NCBI GenBank assembly: GCA_963727075.1
Contig: CAVSET010000006.1
Span: 2,294,001 to 2,358,000, forward strand
From: Bog-756 sp963727075
Lineage (GTDB): Bacteria > Actinomycetota > Acidimicrobiia > Acidimicrobiales > RAAP-2
Reading direction: 5' to 3'
Length of the DNA: 64,000 bases
The notes beneath the pieces were generated by a model. That model did no database searches, was not told where the DNA came from, and worked only from the letters and a program-made list of their open reading frames with translations. Shown here one piece after another: positions 48,770-57,070 of this stretch. Within the stretch, counting starts at the first letter, position 1. Each line of letters starts with the position of its first letter. The translations under genes were made by a program, and so were the position numbers.

Positions 48770-48969
48770 GCGCTGGTGGAACGTTCAATGAAGGGTGAGA
48801 TGGCGAACCACCCAAGCCGGCACTTCTCGGTGCGGAATCTACCCGCCCGAGCCTGGTTGCGGAGCTCCTTCACGGAGCACCCAGTCTCCCTCACAACAAG
48901 CGCGATTCCCGCCTTCACATCTTCTGCGTCTGCGACCTGCACGTCCACTTCCATCTGCGATGGAGTCAT
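48766..48969 (-). CDS. Small protein, antitoxin-like partner
   Basis: 67 residues from ATG 48969 (AAAGGGGTG upstream; a GTG at 48999 is also open). Sequence parts: MEVDVQVADAEDVKAGIALV, GCSVKELRNQARAGRFRTEK, CRLGWFAISPF. It overlaps the following gene by 4 bp, so the two are translationally coupled. Small acidic-basic first gene plus larger second gene at the end of a mobile element is the usual layout of toxin-antitoxin modules. No known antitoxin family is recognised. Confidence 0.5.
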   Translation of the reverse strand: MTPSQMEVDVQVADAEDVKAGIALVVRETGCSVKELRNQARAGRFRTEKCRLGWFAISPFIERSTSA

Positions 48970-49130
48970 GGTGATGCACCCCTTTCGGTCATTCGTCACG
49001 TTACACGTCTATCAATCGGATGTGACATCAATCCGCAGCCTGACCTCGTAGTTTGCATCGGCTGAGAAACGGTCCCTCCTTGAAAGACCCTGGTTGGAGC
49101 CCATGCTTCAACCCCCCTACCGTGGGTCCC

Positions 49131-49353
49131 ATGACCCCAGCCGCCTTCTACGCCAACGCCGTCCGGGCCGAGCCTGGCATCTGCTGGCGGATGGTGAGCC
49201 GACCGCCTGGCTACCGTGTGGGGCTCCCCGACCGACTGCCCCGAGCCGGTCCGGTGGATCGGCAGGGCCAAGGTGGGCAAGAAGCGGATGCGGCTTGGTC
49301 GTGCGACGGACACGTTGAAGGGCCTTGAGCACGCCCACCGGATCAACCGATAG
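49131..49353 (+). CDS. Small CDGH-motif protein, copy 2 (frameshifted)
   Basis: About 74 residues after joining frames: MTPAAFYANAVRAEPGICWR, then CPEPVRWIGRAKVGKKRMR, then SCDGHVEGL and EHAHRINR. The layout Y-A near the start, Cys, CP-x-x-V-x-W-x-GR, and a final CDGH matches the gene at 50128 and the fragment at 46144. Three Cys and a His could bind one zinc. Three one-base shifts (near 49232, 49298, 49323) are needed. Function unknown. Confidence 0.5.
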
Positions 49354-49365
49354 GGGTGGCGCTAA

Positions 49366-49426
49366 AGTGCCGGACCCGGAACAACGGTTGGCGAAAACCG
49401 ACCCCTAGCTACACGGGTCCGGCACT
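49366..49426. other. Strong nested hairpin after CDGH gene
   Basis: AGTGCCGGACCCG (49366-49378) pairs perfectly with CGGGTCCGGCACT (49414-49426). The 35-nt loop holds a second small hairpin (CGGTT with AACCG). It starts 12 bp after the stop codon of copy 2 of the CDGH gene. It could be a terminator (CTCTCATCTT follows) or a structured RNA. Confidence 0.6.
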
Positions 49427-49500
49427 CCTCTCATCTTGAGCCGTGAACGTTAGGACGACCTGTGAATGACCTGAGAATGCTGAACGGCCGAGGGTGGGGC

Positions 49501-49962
49501 CTAGGTGCGGGCAAATGGCAAGGCCATATCGTCGAACGCTCGACCAAATGCCGAAGGACCGACGGAAAAGCGGCTCTCGAATCGGACCCACTCGCCTCTG
49601 AGAATCGGTCCCTCCACGATGTACCACTTCGCCAGGTACGGCTGAGCGGCAAACATGTTTGCCATGGACCGAGCATCGACGCCGAGATCAACACACCAGT
49701 CGACCCAACGGTGGGCGAAATGTCCTTCCACCACTATCCTCGCCGTCGCCTTGTCGTGGTCCCAGCCGTCGTGGTCCCAGCCGGCGATGTCCTCATCGGA
49801 CGTGAGCCATACCACGTTCCTATCGATCGTCGTGGCCCAAGGTGAGATCTCCCACGGGAGCTGGCGAGGACCAGGGATGGCTTTCGTGGTCCGGATCACT
49901 CCATCAGCCAGGATCGACCCCAGATGGTCGTCGCAGGCGCAGGTGTAGTGGAAAAGCTTCAC
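49501..49962 (-). CDS. ADP-ribosyltransferase-like protein (tentative)
   Basis: 153 residues, intact frame, GTG 49962. The start MKLFHYTCACDDHLGSILAD and GVIRTTKAIPG, followed by NVVWLTSDEDIAGWD and ATARIVVEGHFAHR, follows the HYT...IL.dGvI...VWLTS pattern seen in small ART-fold and 2'-phosphotransferase-like proteins that act as toxins or NAD-using enzymes. The catalytic residues cannot be fixed by eye, and the name is an inference. It lies 6 bp after a 30-residue gene with a strong ribosome binding site, and is divergent from the CDGH gene at 50128. Confidence 0.5.
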   Translation of the reverse strand: MKLFHYTCACDDHLGSILADGVIRTTKAIPGPRQLPWEISPWATTIDRNVVWLTSDEDIAGWDHDGWDHDKATARIVVEGHFAHRWVDWCVDLGVDARSMANMFAAQPYLAKWYIVEGPILRGEWVRFESRFSVGPSAFGRAFDDMALPFART

Positions 49963-49968
49963 GGACGC

Positions 49969-50061
49969 CTACGGTCCGCCCTTGCGCATCGCCCGCAAGG
50001 TCCACGAGTTCGTTTTTTGCAGCACCTTCCGACGCACAACGCGCATCTCTTCGTCGCTCAT
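49969..50061 (-). CDS. 30-residue peptide gene with strong RBS
   Basis: ATG 50061 is preceded by AAGGAGGCTCAA, one of the best ribosome binding sites in the window. The peptide MSDEEMRVVRRKVLQKTNSW plus a short basic end has an acidic start and a basic amphipathic helix. The stop lies 6 bp before the ART-like gene, so it may couple translation or encode a small partner (antitoxin-like). Too short for family assignment. Confidence 0.5.
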   Translation of the reverse strand: MSDEEMRVVRRKVLQKTNSWTLRAMRKGGP

Positions 50062-50127
50062 TTGAGCCTCCTTGTCCTCCTGGCCCACGCCTCGACCTCC
50101 GCCGGATGCATTCCCTCGACTGTACCG

Positions 50128-50382
50128 ATGGGGTGTGCTCGGTTGGTCGATAGGACCCTGCCCTACCCTGACCCCATAGACCACTACGCCGAAGCCTTCT
50201 ACCTGACCTCGGGGCAGTGCTTCCGGCTAATCCAGGCCGAGGACGGAACGGGCCACGCCCAGCACTGTCCGTACGCCACGGTGTGGCGGGGTCGGTTCAA
50301 GGACGGGGCTGGCAAGTGGCACACCGTCGCGGCATGCGACGGCCATCGGGCTGACCTAGATGCCGTTCGGCGCATTTGGTGA
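50128..50382 (+). CDS. Small CDGH-motif protein, copy 3 (complete)
   Basis: 84 residues from ATG 50128, though the conserved part starts only at IDHYAEAFYLTSGQCFRLIQ, so the native start may be a non-canonical codon near 50173. It continues with GHAQHCPYATVWRGRFKDGA and GKWHTVAACDGHRADLDAVR. Three Cys and the CDGH His suggest a single structural zinc site. Short proteins of this pattern are scattered in actinobacterial genomes without known function. It is divergent from the 30-residue/ART-like pair, sharing 66 bp of upstream DNA. Confidence 0.6.
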   Translation: MGCARLVDRTLPYPDPIDHYAEAFYLTSGQCFRLIQAEDGTGHAQHCPYATVWRGRFKDGAGKWHTVAACDGHRADLDAVRRIW

Positions 50383-50777
50383 AGGACCCGGGCCGATCCC
50401 CGAGTCGCCCATAACGGCATGTCTGAAGGAGCGGGGGCGTGTCAAGTAGGCCGTGTTTGTTGATGTAGGCGTCGTGATCCTCGCCGTGTTGGTTCTAGCG
50501 GCGCGCCGGGAGGAGACGGCAGGAATCCGTCGGCGGCGGAAATGAGATCTCAGACTGTTGTTGGCGGCACACCGAAGGCCGCAGGTGTCGCACCAAGGTC
50601 TCTCATCCACGAGATGGTGAGAAGGGGCAGGCTCGGCTGCAGGCATGTCTTCGCCGAGTTACTCGGCATGGTGCGATCCGGGCACCACCGGACGGGCTCA
50701 ATCACTTAGACGGCTTCGCCACCTCGGGAGATGGGAGCCTTGCCGTTAGCCGAGCTCGCGTCCCATGTGTCCGAGCG
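50383..50777. other. Non-coding DNA downstream of IS110 transposase
   Basis: About 395 bp between the CDGH gene and the end of the transposase. No gene is visible. Part is probably the 3' non-coding end of the IS110 element, but I found no terminal repeat that would fix the boundary. Confidence 0.4.
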
Positions 50778-51856
50778 TCACGCCGCCAGGGCTCTTGAGA
50801 GGCAGCGAATCTCGCCGTCTCGCAGGCCGTAGTAGACGAGCGTGAGAATTTTGCGGGCGATGGCGATGTTGGCTCTCGTCTTTCCACGCCGTTCGGCGAT
50901 GGCATGGAAGGAGTCGGTGAAGGGCGACACCACCGTGATAGCGGGCCACTGCCTCGATGGCCGCCCACCGCACCAGACGGGATCCCTGTTTGGTGATCCG
51001 GCCTCGGTGGACCTTGCCGTCGGACTCCCGGTGGAGGGGGCGAGCCCGGCCCACGAGCACAGAGCTTGAGGAGAATCGAAGCGGTGCACGTCGCCGATCT
51101 CAGCCACGAAGACGGCGGGCAGTAGCGGCGCACCCCGTAGATGGCCTGGATGGCGTTGTAGCCGACATCTTCTCGGCACAGGAGCGTGGATGGTCCGGTC
51201 GAGGCGCTCGATCTCCTCGTCGTAGTAGTGGACGAGATCCCGAAGGACAGCGAGGCGGTGGTCGAAGGCGTCCGGCAGCTCGAGCGAGTCGAACTGGGCT
51301 GCTCCTCCCTCGCCCCACATGTCGTTGCGGCAAGGCAGTACCCCGTTCTTGGCCATCACCGTGTGGGTGGGCCTTGATCCCGGTGCGCAGGTTGAGACAG
51401 CTTGTAGCGGAACCGAACCAGCTCCCGGAGCTCTCTCGTTTCCGGTGGAGCGATCCACGCCTCGGCCAGCCGACCCAGGCGCAAAAGGTCGGCCAGATCC
51501 CGAGCGTCACGTTCGTCGTTTTTCACCCGGCGGTGCCCCCAGTCGTTGCCATGGGGGTTGGACAGATGGACCACGTAGCCGAGGTCCCCGAGGAGATCGA
51601 CCGCCCAGTACCAGCCATAGGTGGCCTCGATGACCACGTCGCTGCCCTTGGGCGCTTTGCTCACTTCCTGGACGAACCAGACCGGGTCATTGTTGATTCT
51701 GACGCAGTCGATTCTCTCGCCTGCCTCGTCCATCCGATAGATCACCGAACGCCGACGGTGCAGGTCAATACCGACTATCTTTTCCCCACAGGGGCCTCCC
51801 TTCGTGTGGAACTGCTGTGCATAGCCCAGTCTCGATCGAGAGAGTGGAACTTTCAC
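50778..51856 (-). pseudogene. IS110-family transposase, frameshifted
   Basis: DEDD-type recombinase. N-terminal RuvC-like domain: KIVGIDLHRRRSVIYRMDE, DVVIEATYGWYWAVDLLGD, KNDERDARDLADLLRLGRLA carrying the four acidic residues. The middle and C-terminal Tnp20 region is in other frames: YYDEEIERLDRTI, VAEIGDVHRFDSPQALCSWA, GLAPSTG, AIARKILTLVYYGL. At least four frame changes lie between 51420 and 50990. In the C-terminal part the catalytic Ser area is altered by shifts. The GTG at 51856 is a guess for the start. Probably a single inserted IS110 element in the cargo region. Confidence 0.8.
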
Positions 51857-51961
51857 AGGGAGCGGAGGCCCCGCTCCTTCATCGCAGCACATCGAGGCGT
51901 GTGGAAAAGTTGGCGAACGGGTGGGGGCTGGTTTCGATGGAGAACGCAGAAAGGCTGGACC

Positions 51962-52470
51962 ATGGCACACGAAAGCAAGCCGGTCGAAGTGTCACGCAGG
52001 ATCGAAGCACCGGCGCCTCGCATCTTCAAGATCCTGGCGAATCCGCAACGTCACCTGGATTTCGACGGTTCGGGCATGCTCCGGGGAGCTGTCCTCGACC
52101 GTTCAATCTCCAACGTGGGTGACATCTTCGCCATGAAGAACTGCATCGCCTCGGAGACGACGACTCATGCTCAGCTATGTCGTGGAGTTCGAGCCGGATC
52201 GGCGCAGAATTTTGGGAACCGGCGCCTGGAGATGTTTCGCGGGCTGAGGACAATGATCCATCCGAAGTCGGCATACCTGCCGGCTACCGCTGGGGCTACA
52301 TACTCGATCCGGACGGCGACAACGCCACCGTCGTCACCGAGGTCTTTGACTTCGGCCCCATGCCGGAGGACCTCTTGAGCGATGGCGGGGCCTGGATCAA
52401 CGGGACCAACTCGGTGTCCGAGTCCATGACGGCCAGCCTGGAGATGCTCGAGCGGATCAGTACCGAGTAG
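51962..52470 (+). CDS. SRPBCC-family protein (frameshifted)
   Basis: About 168 residues. N-terminal part KPVEVSRRIEAPAPRIFKIL and ANPQRHLDFDGSGMLRGAV, middle SYVVEFEPDRR in another frame, C-terminal part EPAPGDVSRAED, AGYRWGYILDPDGDNATVV, EVFDFGPMPEDLLSDGG and a final helix. Typical START-like fold for a hydrophobic ligand. Shifts near 52140 and 52200. It starts about 100 bp upstream of the IS110 start, on the opposite strand. Confidence 0.75.
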
Positions 52471-52865
52471 AACCGCCGCCGGAGCGGGTCCGTGGGCCAA
52501 TCTTCAGGGCGTTCGGGCGGGCACACTCCTGCCCCCTACCACCGGCTCGGAGGCGTCATTCAACGGGGTGCGCTTGCCAGGAGCTAACTGCCACCGACCG
52601 GCACTTCGGTGATAGGGCAACGGCTCAGCGATGTGCCGATGCGGCTATGTCTTCAGACGCCGGTGAAGGCGGCGAGCTCGGTGTCCCAGCCCTCGTGGTT
52701 GTGCTGGAGGATCAGCGTGTTGGCCATAGAGGAGCCGGTCGGCGACCCCGAGGTCGAGCTTGGTCTGGATCGACCTGGCCATCGGGGAACTCATCCATGA
52801 ATATCGCCTGGTCGCACGACGTGGATGGGGTTCTTGGCACCCACACCCTTGACAATCGACTCAAG
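52471..52865. other. Gap with a gene remnant (minus strand)
   Basis: 395 bp without an intact gene. On the minus strand a short C-terminal remnant reads ANTLILQHNHEGWDTELAAF ending at about 52658, with a disturbed frame before it. Its family is not clear. The rest shows nothing. Confidence 0.35.
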
Positions 52866-52895
52866 GTCCAGTAACTTGATATCAAGTTACTGGAC
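52866..52895. promoter_or_regulatory. 30-bp perfect palindrome, probable MarR operator
   Basis: A perfect inverted repeat, 15 + 15 bp without spacer, centred on 52880/52881. Its core is TAACTTGATATCAAGTTA. It lies 24 bp before the hemerythrin gene start, in AT-richer DNA. The TTGATATCAA core is the common form of MarR-family operators, and a MarR gene lies in the same cluster. Confidence 0.8.
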
Positions 52896-52919
52896 GTCAA
52901 ACAAAGGGAGGGAACCCTG

Positions 52920-53582
52920 ATGAATGAGACGAAGACAATGGTTGGTCCGATCGATGCAGTAGTCGCGATCCACAATGCGTTCCGAGCAATGACATGAGCT
53001 TGATCGACGCGGCTGCGCTCGACTCGGCGCGGGGCAAACCGGGCCTGGAGGCGACGGTCGAGCGGTTCCGGTTCTTGAACGAGGTGCTCGAGTGGCACGC
53101 ACACGGCGAGGAGTTGCGATCTTCCCGGCGCTCGAGGCGGTGGCCCCGTCGGTGGCGGAGGCCTACGAGAAAGACCACCGGGCGCTCGATGCGGCGTTCG
53201 ACGCGTTGAACAACGCGGTGTCGGCGCACGACGCGTTGGAGACCGCCCGCGCGACCGCGGCGTTCAAGTACTACCTCGACGTGCACCTGATGAAGGAAGA
53301 CACACACCTGTACCGTCTAATCAGGGAACGGGTCCGGTGCCCGACCAGGGCCAGGCGGTCGGGGTCATGGCCTCGACCGTCCCCCAGGACCGCTTCCCCG
53401 AGTTGGTCGCGTGGATGTTCCCGTTGCTCGGCGACGACGACCGCGAGAACATGACCCGCATCTGGCAGATGGTCATGCCGCGCCGACGCATTCGCGGGCG
53501 CGACCACGCTCGTCGAGCAGGCCATCGGCGACGAATGGGCCGAGCTCGCACGGCGTATCCCGAACTGGCAGGTGCCCACTGA
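52920..53582 (+). CDS. Hemerythrin HHE-domain protein (frameshifted)
   Basis: About 220 residues, non-haem di-iron four-helix bundle for oxygen, NO or redox sensing. Iron-ligand His residues are in AVVAIHNAFRA, VLEWHAHGEE, EAYEKDHRALDAAF and YYLDVHLMKEDTHLYRLI. The C-terminal part (DRFPELVAWMFPLL, ELARRIPNWQVPT) is a second helical segment. Shifts near 52990, 53113, 53338 and 53483. ATG 52920 follows AGGGAGGG. It is the first gene behind the palindrome, with MarR and VOC genes next. Confidence 0.8.
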
Positions 53583-53585
53583 ACC

Positions 53586-54186
53586 GCCCCGACCGACAAG
53601 GCGCGCGAGGGCCGGCCCGGCCGTCCCTCGCGCGCATCCACCGAACCGCTCATCCGGGTCGGCGACGACTTCGAAGACGAGTACCCGGACGCGAGGCGCT
53701 CGCGACCGAGTGCTACGCCAACGTTACCGGGCCGCGGACCTGCTCATGGGACTCCACAACCGCCAGACCGCGGGACGCATATCAGCTCTCGCCGAGTGCA
53801 CGGCAGATCCTCGCGGTCGTCGAGGGCGCCGGCGAGCCACTCGAACCGAGCGTCATCGCCGAGCGGCTCCTCATCACGACCGGCTCGGTGACCTCGCTCC
53901 TCGACAACCTCGAAAAGCGAGGCCTGATACGCCGCCTGCCCCACCCCCAAGACCGCCGCAAGCTCCTCATCGACATCACACCCAGCCGCGCAAACGATCA
54001 TCGACGAACTCCTACCCTCGCTCCACGCACGCGAACGCGAACGTGATGTCCGGCGCGCTCTCCACCAACGAACAACGTGAACTCCTCCGACTCATCGCAA
54101 AACTCCAACACGCCGCCCTACAGGCGCAATCGACGCCGGCCCCACACGCCGCCGCCCGTCAACGAGCCGCGCGCCTGCATAGTGAC
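53586..54186 (+). CDS. MarR-family transcriptional regulator (frameshifted)
   Basis: Winged-helix repressor, probably of the preceding palindrome. Joined pieces: TEPLIRVGDDFEDEYPDA, EALATECYANVT, RAADLLMGLHNRQTA, then the wHTH YQLSPSARQILAVVEGAGEP, SVIAERLLITTGSVTSLLDN, LEKRGLIRRLPHPQDRRKLL (wing with DRR), and the dimer helix ELLRLIAKLQHAALQAQ. Shifts near 53692, 53730, 53775 and 53995. Neither the start nor the stop is clear: no ATG is seen before TDKAREG-like residues, and the end runs in frame into the VOC gene. Confidence 0.75.
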
Positions 54187-54795
54187 ATGGCGACCATGAA
54201 AGGAATCGCGGGAATGACCCCCACCGTGGCCCCGACAACTGAAGCGACCACACCTCCTTGGCGGGGAATCAACCACCTGGCGCTTATCACGACCGACATG
54301 GACGCTACGGTCCGGTTTTATCACGGAACTCTCGGAGCTCGACTCGTGGCCACGATCGGCACGCCGGAGTTCCGTCACTACTTCTTCAAGTTCGGACCGC
54401 AGTGCACCGTCGCCTTCTTCGAGTATGCAGGACGCGGCAACCCGAGCCATTCAACAAGGCAGCCGGCATGCCCGACCCACGTGCGCCGTCCAGTTCGACC
54501 ACCTCGCACTCAACCTCCCCGACGAGGACGCGCTCATCGAGCCTGCAACAACGCTTGAAGGGCTGCTGACTGCGAGGTCACCGACGTCATCGACCACGGT
54601 GGCGTCCGCTCGGTCTACTTCACCGACCCCAACGGCATCGCGCTCGAAGCCTCCTGGTGGGTGTACGACTCCACCGGCCGCCCAGCTGACTACCACGATC
54701 CGCGCTACTTCGCCGACACCAACCCCGTGCCCGCCCTCCAAGAACTCTTAGACACCGGCAAACTCAACAGCGTCCCCAGCACCCACCTCGCCTAA
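54187..54795 (+). CDS. VOC-family (glyoxalase/dioxygenase-like) protein (frameshifted)
   Basis: Metal-dependent VOC fold, about 200 residues. First module: WRGINHLALITTDMDATVRF with the ligand His and YHGTLGARLVATIGTPEFRH; second module after shifts near 54437 and 54572: VQFDHLALNLPDEDALIE, then VIDHGGVRSVYFTDPNGIAL with the final Glu ligand in ALEASWW. Ends PVPALQELLDTGKL. Substrate may be a reactive aldehyde, thiol adduct or aromatic. Third gene of the MarR-hemerythrin-VOC cargo. Confidence 0.8.
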
Positions 54796-55187
54796 CTCAC
54801 CACACCCCGTGGGGGCCAAGAACCCATCCGGGACGTTTGAGTAGGGACTTTCTCCAGTGCAGCGCCGACCTATGGGTGCCGATGTCGGACGGGCTGGATG
54901 CCCCTAAACGCCGGGTCGGGGGCGATATCCCAAGATGATTCAGCGGGCAGGGTGTGGCCGGCCGGTAGGGGCGAATCGGCCTCGGAGGAGTGTCCCGGCG
55001 ATCAACGGCGAAACGTCAACGTCGCCGCCATCCACGCCCCCACCGGCGGCCATGCTTCTACTGACCAGCCGGACGGCGCAGGGAGGGGAAGCCTGCGTCG
55101 CCGGCCAGCCGATGTTCCCGACGGGAAGGCGCAACCTCCCGTCGGGGTCCTCGACGGGAGGAACCATGCGCCCGTCGAGAGAACGTG
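54796..55187. other. Non-coding stretch, nothing recognised
   Basis: 392 bp between the VOC gene and the convergent element genes. Open frames on the plus strand cross it but show no domain, and they overlap the gene at 55188 on the other strand. No strong hairpin seen. Confidence 0.4.
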
Positions 55188-55643
55188 TCACCGTCCGAGC
55201 TCATCCAACGCTTGGACGAGACCCGCACGCTTCCAGTCGGAGACGGCCTGGTCGGCCGGCGTCACCTTGTCGGCGTTCGGCGAACCTGGGCAGCGGTGGA
55301 CTTCACCCGGCTTGAGGTCGTCCCGGTCACAAAGGGCACAAAGGATGCGGTCGGGGAAGATGGCGTTGGCCTTGGCTTGGTTCTCCTCGGCCTGGCGACG
55401 ATCTTTGGTGGTGGGCTTCCGAGTGTGGGCTGACTCGGCGTGTCGGATCTGTTCTTTCGATCCCAGCGGCGCACGGAAGTCGCACGGCCTCGTCATAGAT
55501 CGGAGGGGCCCGCCCGTGGTCTCGGTGGCGAGGCAAATCCACTCGGGCCTGCCGTCGACCTTGCCCGAGATCACGTCTCGGGTGGTGGGTAGCGGGGACA
55601 GGGCGGTAGTGGGGATGGGAGTGGTGTATTCGTGCAATGGCAT
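55188..55643 (-). CDS. Element protein with CxxC zinc-ribbon-like motif
   Basis: 151 residues, intact. Strand-rich N-terminus (RDVISGKVDGRPEWICLATE) followed by a charged helix (KDRRQAEENQAKANAIF) and ILCALCDRDDLKPGEVHRCP, a possible zinc site, then a C-terminal helix. Last gene of the minus-strand element operon. Unknown function; not related to any family I recognise. Confidence 0.5.
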   Translation of the reverse strand: MPLHEYTTPIPTTALSPLPTTRDVISGKVDGRPEWICLATETTGGPLRSMTRPCDFRAPLGSKEQIRHAESAHTRKPTTKDRRQAEENQAKANAIFPDRILCALCDRDDLKPGEVHRCPGSPNADKVTPADQAVSDWKRAGLVQALDELGR

Positions 55644-55646
55644 GGG

Positions 55647-55919
55647 TCACTTACTCCTATTCGTGGTCTGTTCGCCCAAGATGTCCAACGCCTTATCGAC
55701 GGCATCGAGACTGCGGAGCAAGTGCTTCACGGTCCTCGTCTGGCCCTTGGCCCGGGCCTCGGACAGCGCGGTATTGATGCGGTCGTAGGCCACGGCGACC
55801 CGGTCTCGCTGGTCGACCCTGCGTTGGGTGCGCTGTTGGTCGGTGCGGGTTCGGGTACCAGTGGGTTGTTGGGCGGGGCTCCACCGGCGGCGAGGCGGGA
55901 TTCTGTTCGGAAGTGGCAT
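55647..55919 (-). CDS. Small helical element protein
   Basis: 90 residues from ATG 55919. Basic, Pro/Arg-rich N-terminal third, then a predicted long helix RDRVAVAYDRINTALSEARA and KGQTRTVKHLLRSLDAVDKA. Starts 17 bp after the preceding small gene and ends 3 bp before the next one. No known family. Confidence 0.5.
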   Translation of the reverse strand: MPLPNRIPPRRRWSPAQQPTGTRTRTDQQRTQRRVDQRDRVAVAYDRINTALSEARAKGQTRTVKHLLRSLDAVDKALDILGEQTTNRSK

Positions 55920-55935
55920 GGGTGGTTCTCTTTCG

Positions 55936-56185
55936 TTAGACGGCCGGCGAGCGGTCGGTGATTTGCTGACGTAGGACGGCGTAACTCCCGAGCCTGGGTT
56001 CCAATAGGTCGAGGGCGCTGTCGTAACTGGACACGGCCTCGACGAGGTGGCCGAGGACGCTGGGGGTTGTCGCCGACGGAGCGGAGGGCTGTCAGCGCCT
56101 CGGTGCGGGCTGCGAGGACTCGGCGGGCCGTCTGGACTCGCCATAGTTGCTGGCATTCACGCTTGCGGCGGTGGGTGAAGAACAT
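55936..56185 (-). CDS. Small helical element protein (C-run frameshift)
   Basis: About 82 residues: MFFTHRRKRECQQLWRVQTA, RRVLAARTEALTALRSVGDN, then after a shift at a run of five C (near 56069) SVLGHLVEAVSSYDSALDLL and EPRLGSYAVLRQQITDR. Predicted coiled coil. RBS GGAGACCCCCTG before ATG 56185. Unknown function. Confidence 0.5.
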
Positions 56186-56318
56186 CAGGGGGTCTCCTTC
56201 GTGGGGATCGGGATGTCGAGATTCAGGTCGAAGTCCGCCGACCTGTTGAGCAAAGGGGCGGACCAGGTCGGCGGCTGGGGGCGTGCCGGGACCTGGCCGG
56301 CCAGCTACGTGGCATTTC

Positions 56319-56735
56319 TCAGGTTCTTTCGGGTCGAGGGTCGCCGGGGAAGTACACCTTCGGATCGCTGCCGACGATGACGCCTTGAGGTGGTGGACTG
56401 GCCCACCATCTCGACCAACGCATCGGCGGCTGAGGCCCTTCGGGAGCCAGGGTGGGCTTGCGAGCACGACCGGCGCCCCTCGAGGCGTTGCATCCGAAGT
56501 GAACGGCTCGCAGGTTGCTCGGGTCGACGGCCAGGTCCCGCTGCTGGCTGAGCGACAGGTGCTTGGTCTTGCTCACGGGGATGATGTGGTCGACGCTCGG
56601 GGCCCAGGACGACTTGGGCTTTGCATCGAAGTCGAGAGGGCGCTTGCAGATGGCGCAGTGGGTGGCACGGTCCAGAACACGCTGGCGGGCACGCCACCAT
56701 GCCGTTCCGGTTCGTCCTGGCGGCTTCGTGGTCAC
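56319..56735 (-). CDS. HNH endonuclease
   Basis: 138 residues, GTG 56735. The HNH fold has a Cys pair HCAICKRPLDFDAK, the catalytic PSVDHIIPVSKTKHLSL (DH), and NLRAVHFGCNASRGAG with N, H and Cys. HNH enzymes in phages often help terminase at cos sites; in satellites and plasmids they may serve transfer or homing. No terminase is seen here. Its start overlaps a 24-residue upstream frame (GTGA). Confidence 0.85.
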   Translation of the reverse strand: MTTKPPGRTGTAWWRARQRVLDRATHCAICKRPLDFDAKPKSSWAPSVDHIIPVSKTKHLSLSQQRDLAVDPSNLRAVHFGCNASRGAGRARKPTLAPEGPQPPMRWSRWWASPPPQGVIVGSDPKVYFPGDPRPERT

Positions 56736-56806
56736 GTGCACCTCGTTCGTGGCCGGGTGGAATCCCGGTGGTCTGCGGAGGTTTCTTGGTCGGCTTCGGT
56801 GTTCAT
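56732..56806 (-). CDS. 24-residue leader peptide before HNH gene
   Basis: ATG 56806 with AAAGGACCCAG upstream; the peptide MNTEADQETSADHRDSTRPR plus four residues ends at TGA 56732-56734, overlapping the HNH GTG by 4 bp. Likely a coupling leader. Confidence 0.35.
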   Translation of the reverse strand: MNTEADQETSADHRDSTRPRTRCT

Positions 56807-57070
56807 CTGGGTCCTTTCGGGGAAACTGAAACTGGAAATCGGCTCGGGGGGAGGAACTTGGACACGGCGGAGGTCCATACGCTGCACGTATAAAGTTCGG
56901 GTATACCCCCAGGTCACAGGCACTTTTCGGCGGCGACACGACCTCATCGCCACCGGCCACCGGCACCCAGGCCGGCGCCGGCCGGCAACGACGAGCAACG
57001 ACAGCGGCAGGGCGGGCACTGGGTGCGGTGCGCGCACCCACCACCACCATGCTGGCGGCCACCAGGCCGG

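Noticed and set aside
53572..54558. Apparent MarR-VOC fusion protein
   Set aside because: The frame continuity follows several indels in MarR, and the VOC domain has its own ATG.
54898..55788. 296-residue plus-strand frame
   Set aside because: Runs antisense to the two small element genes and shows no domain.
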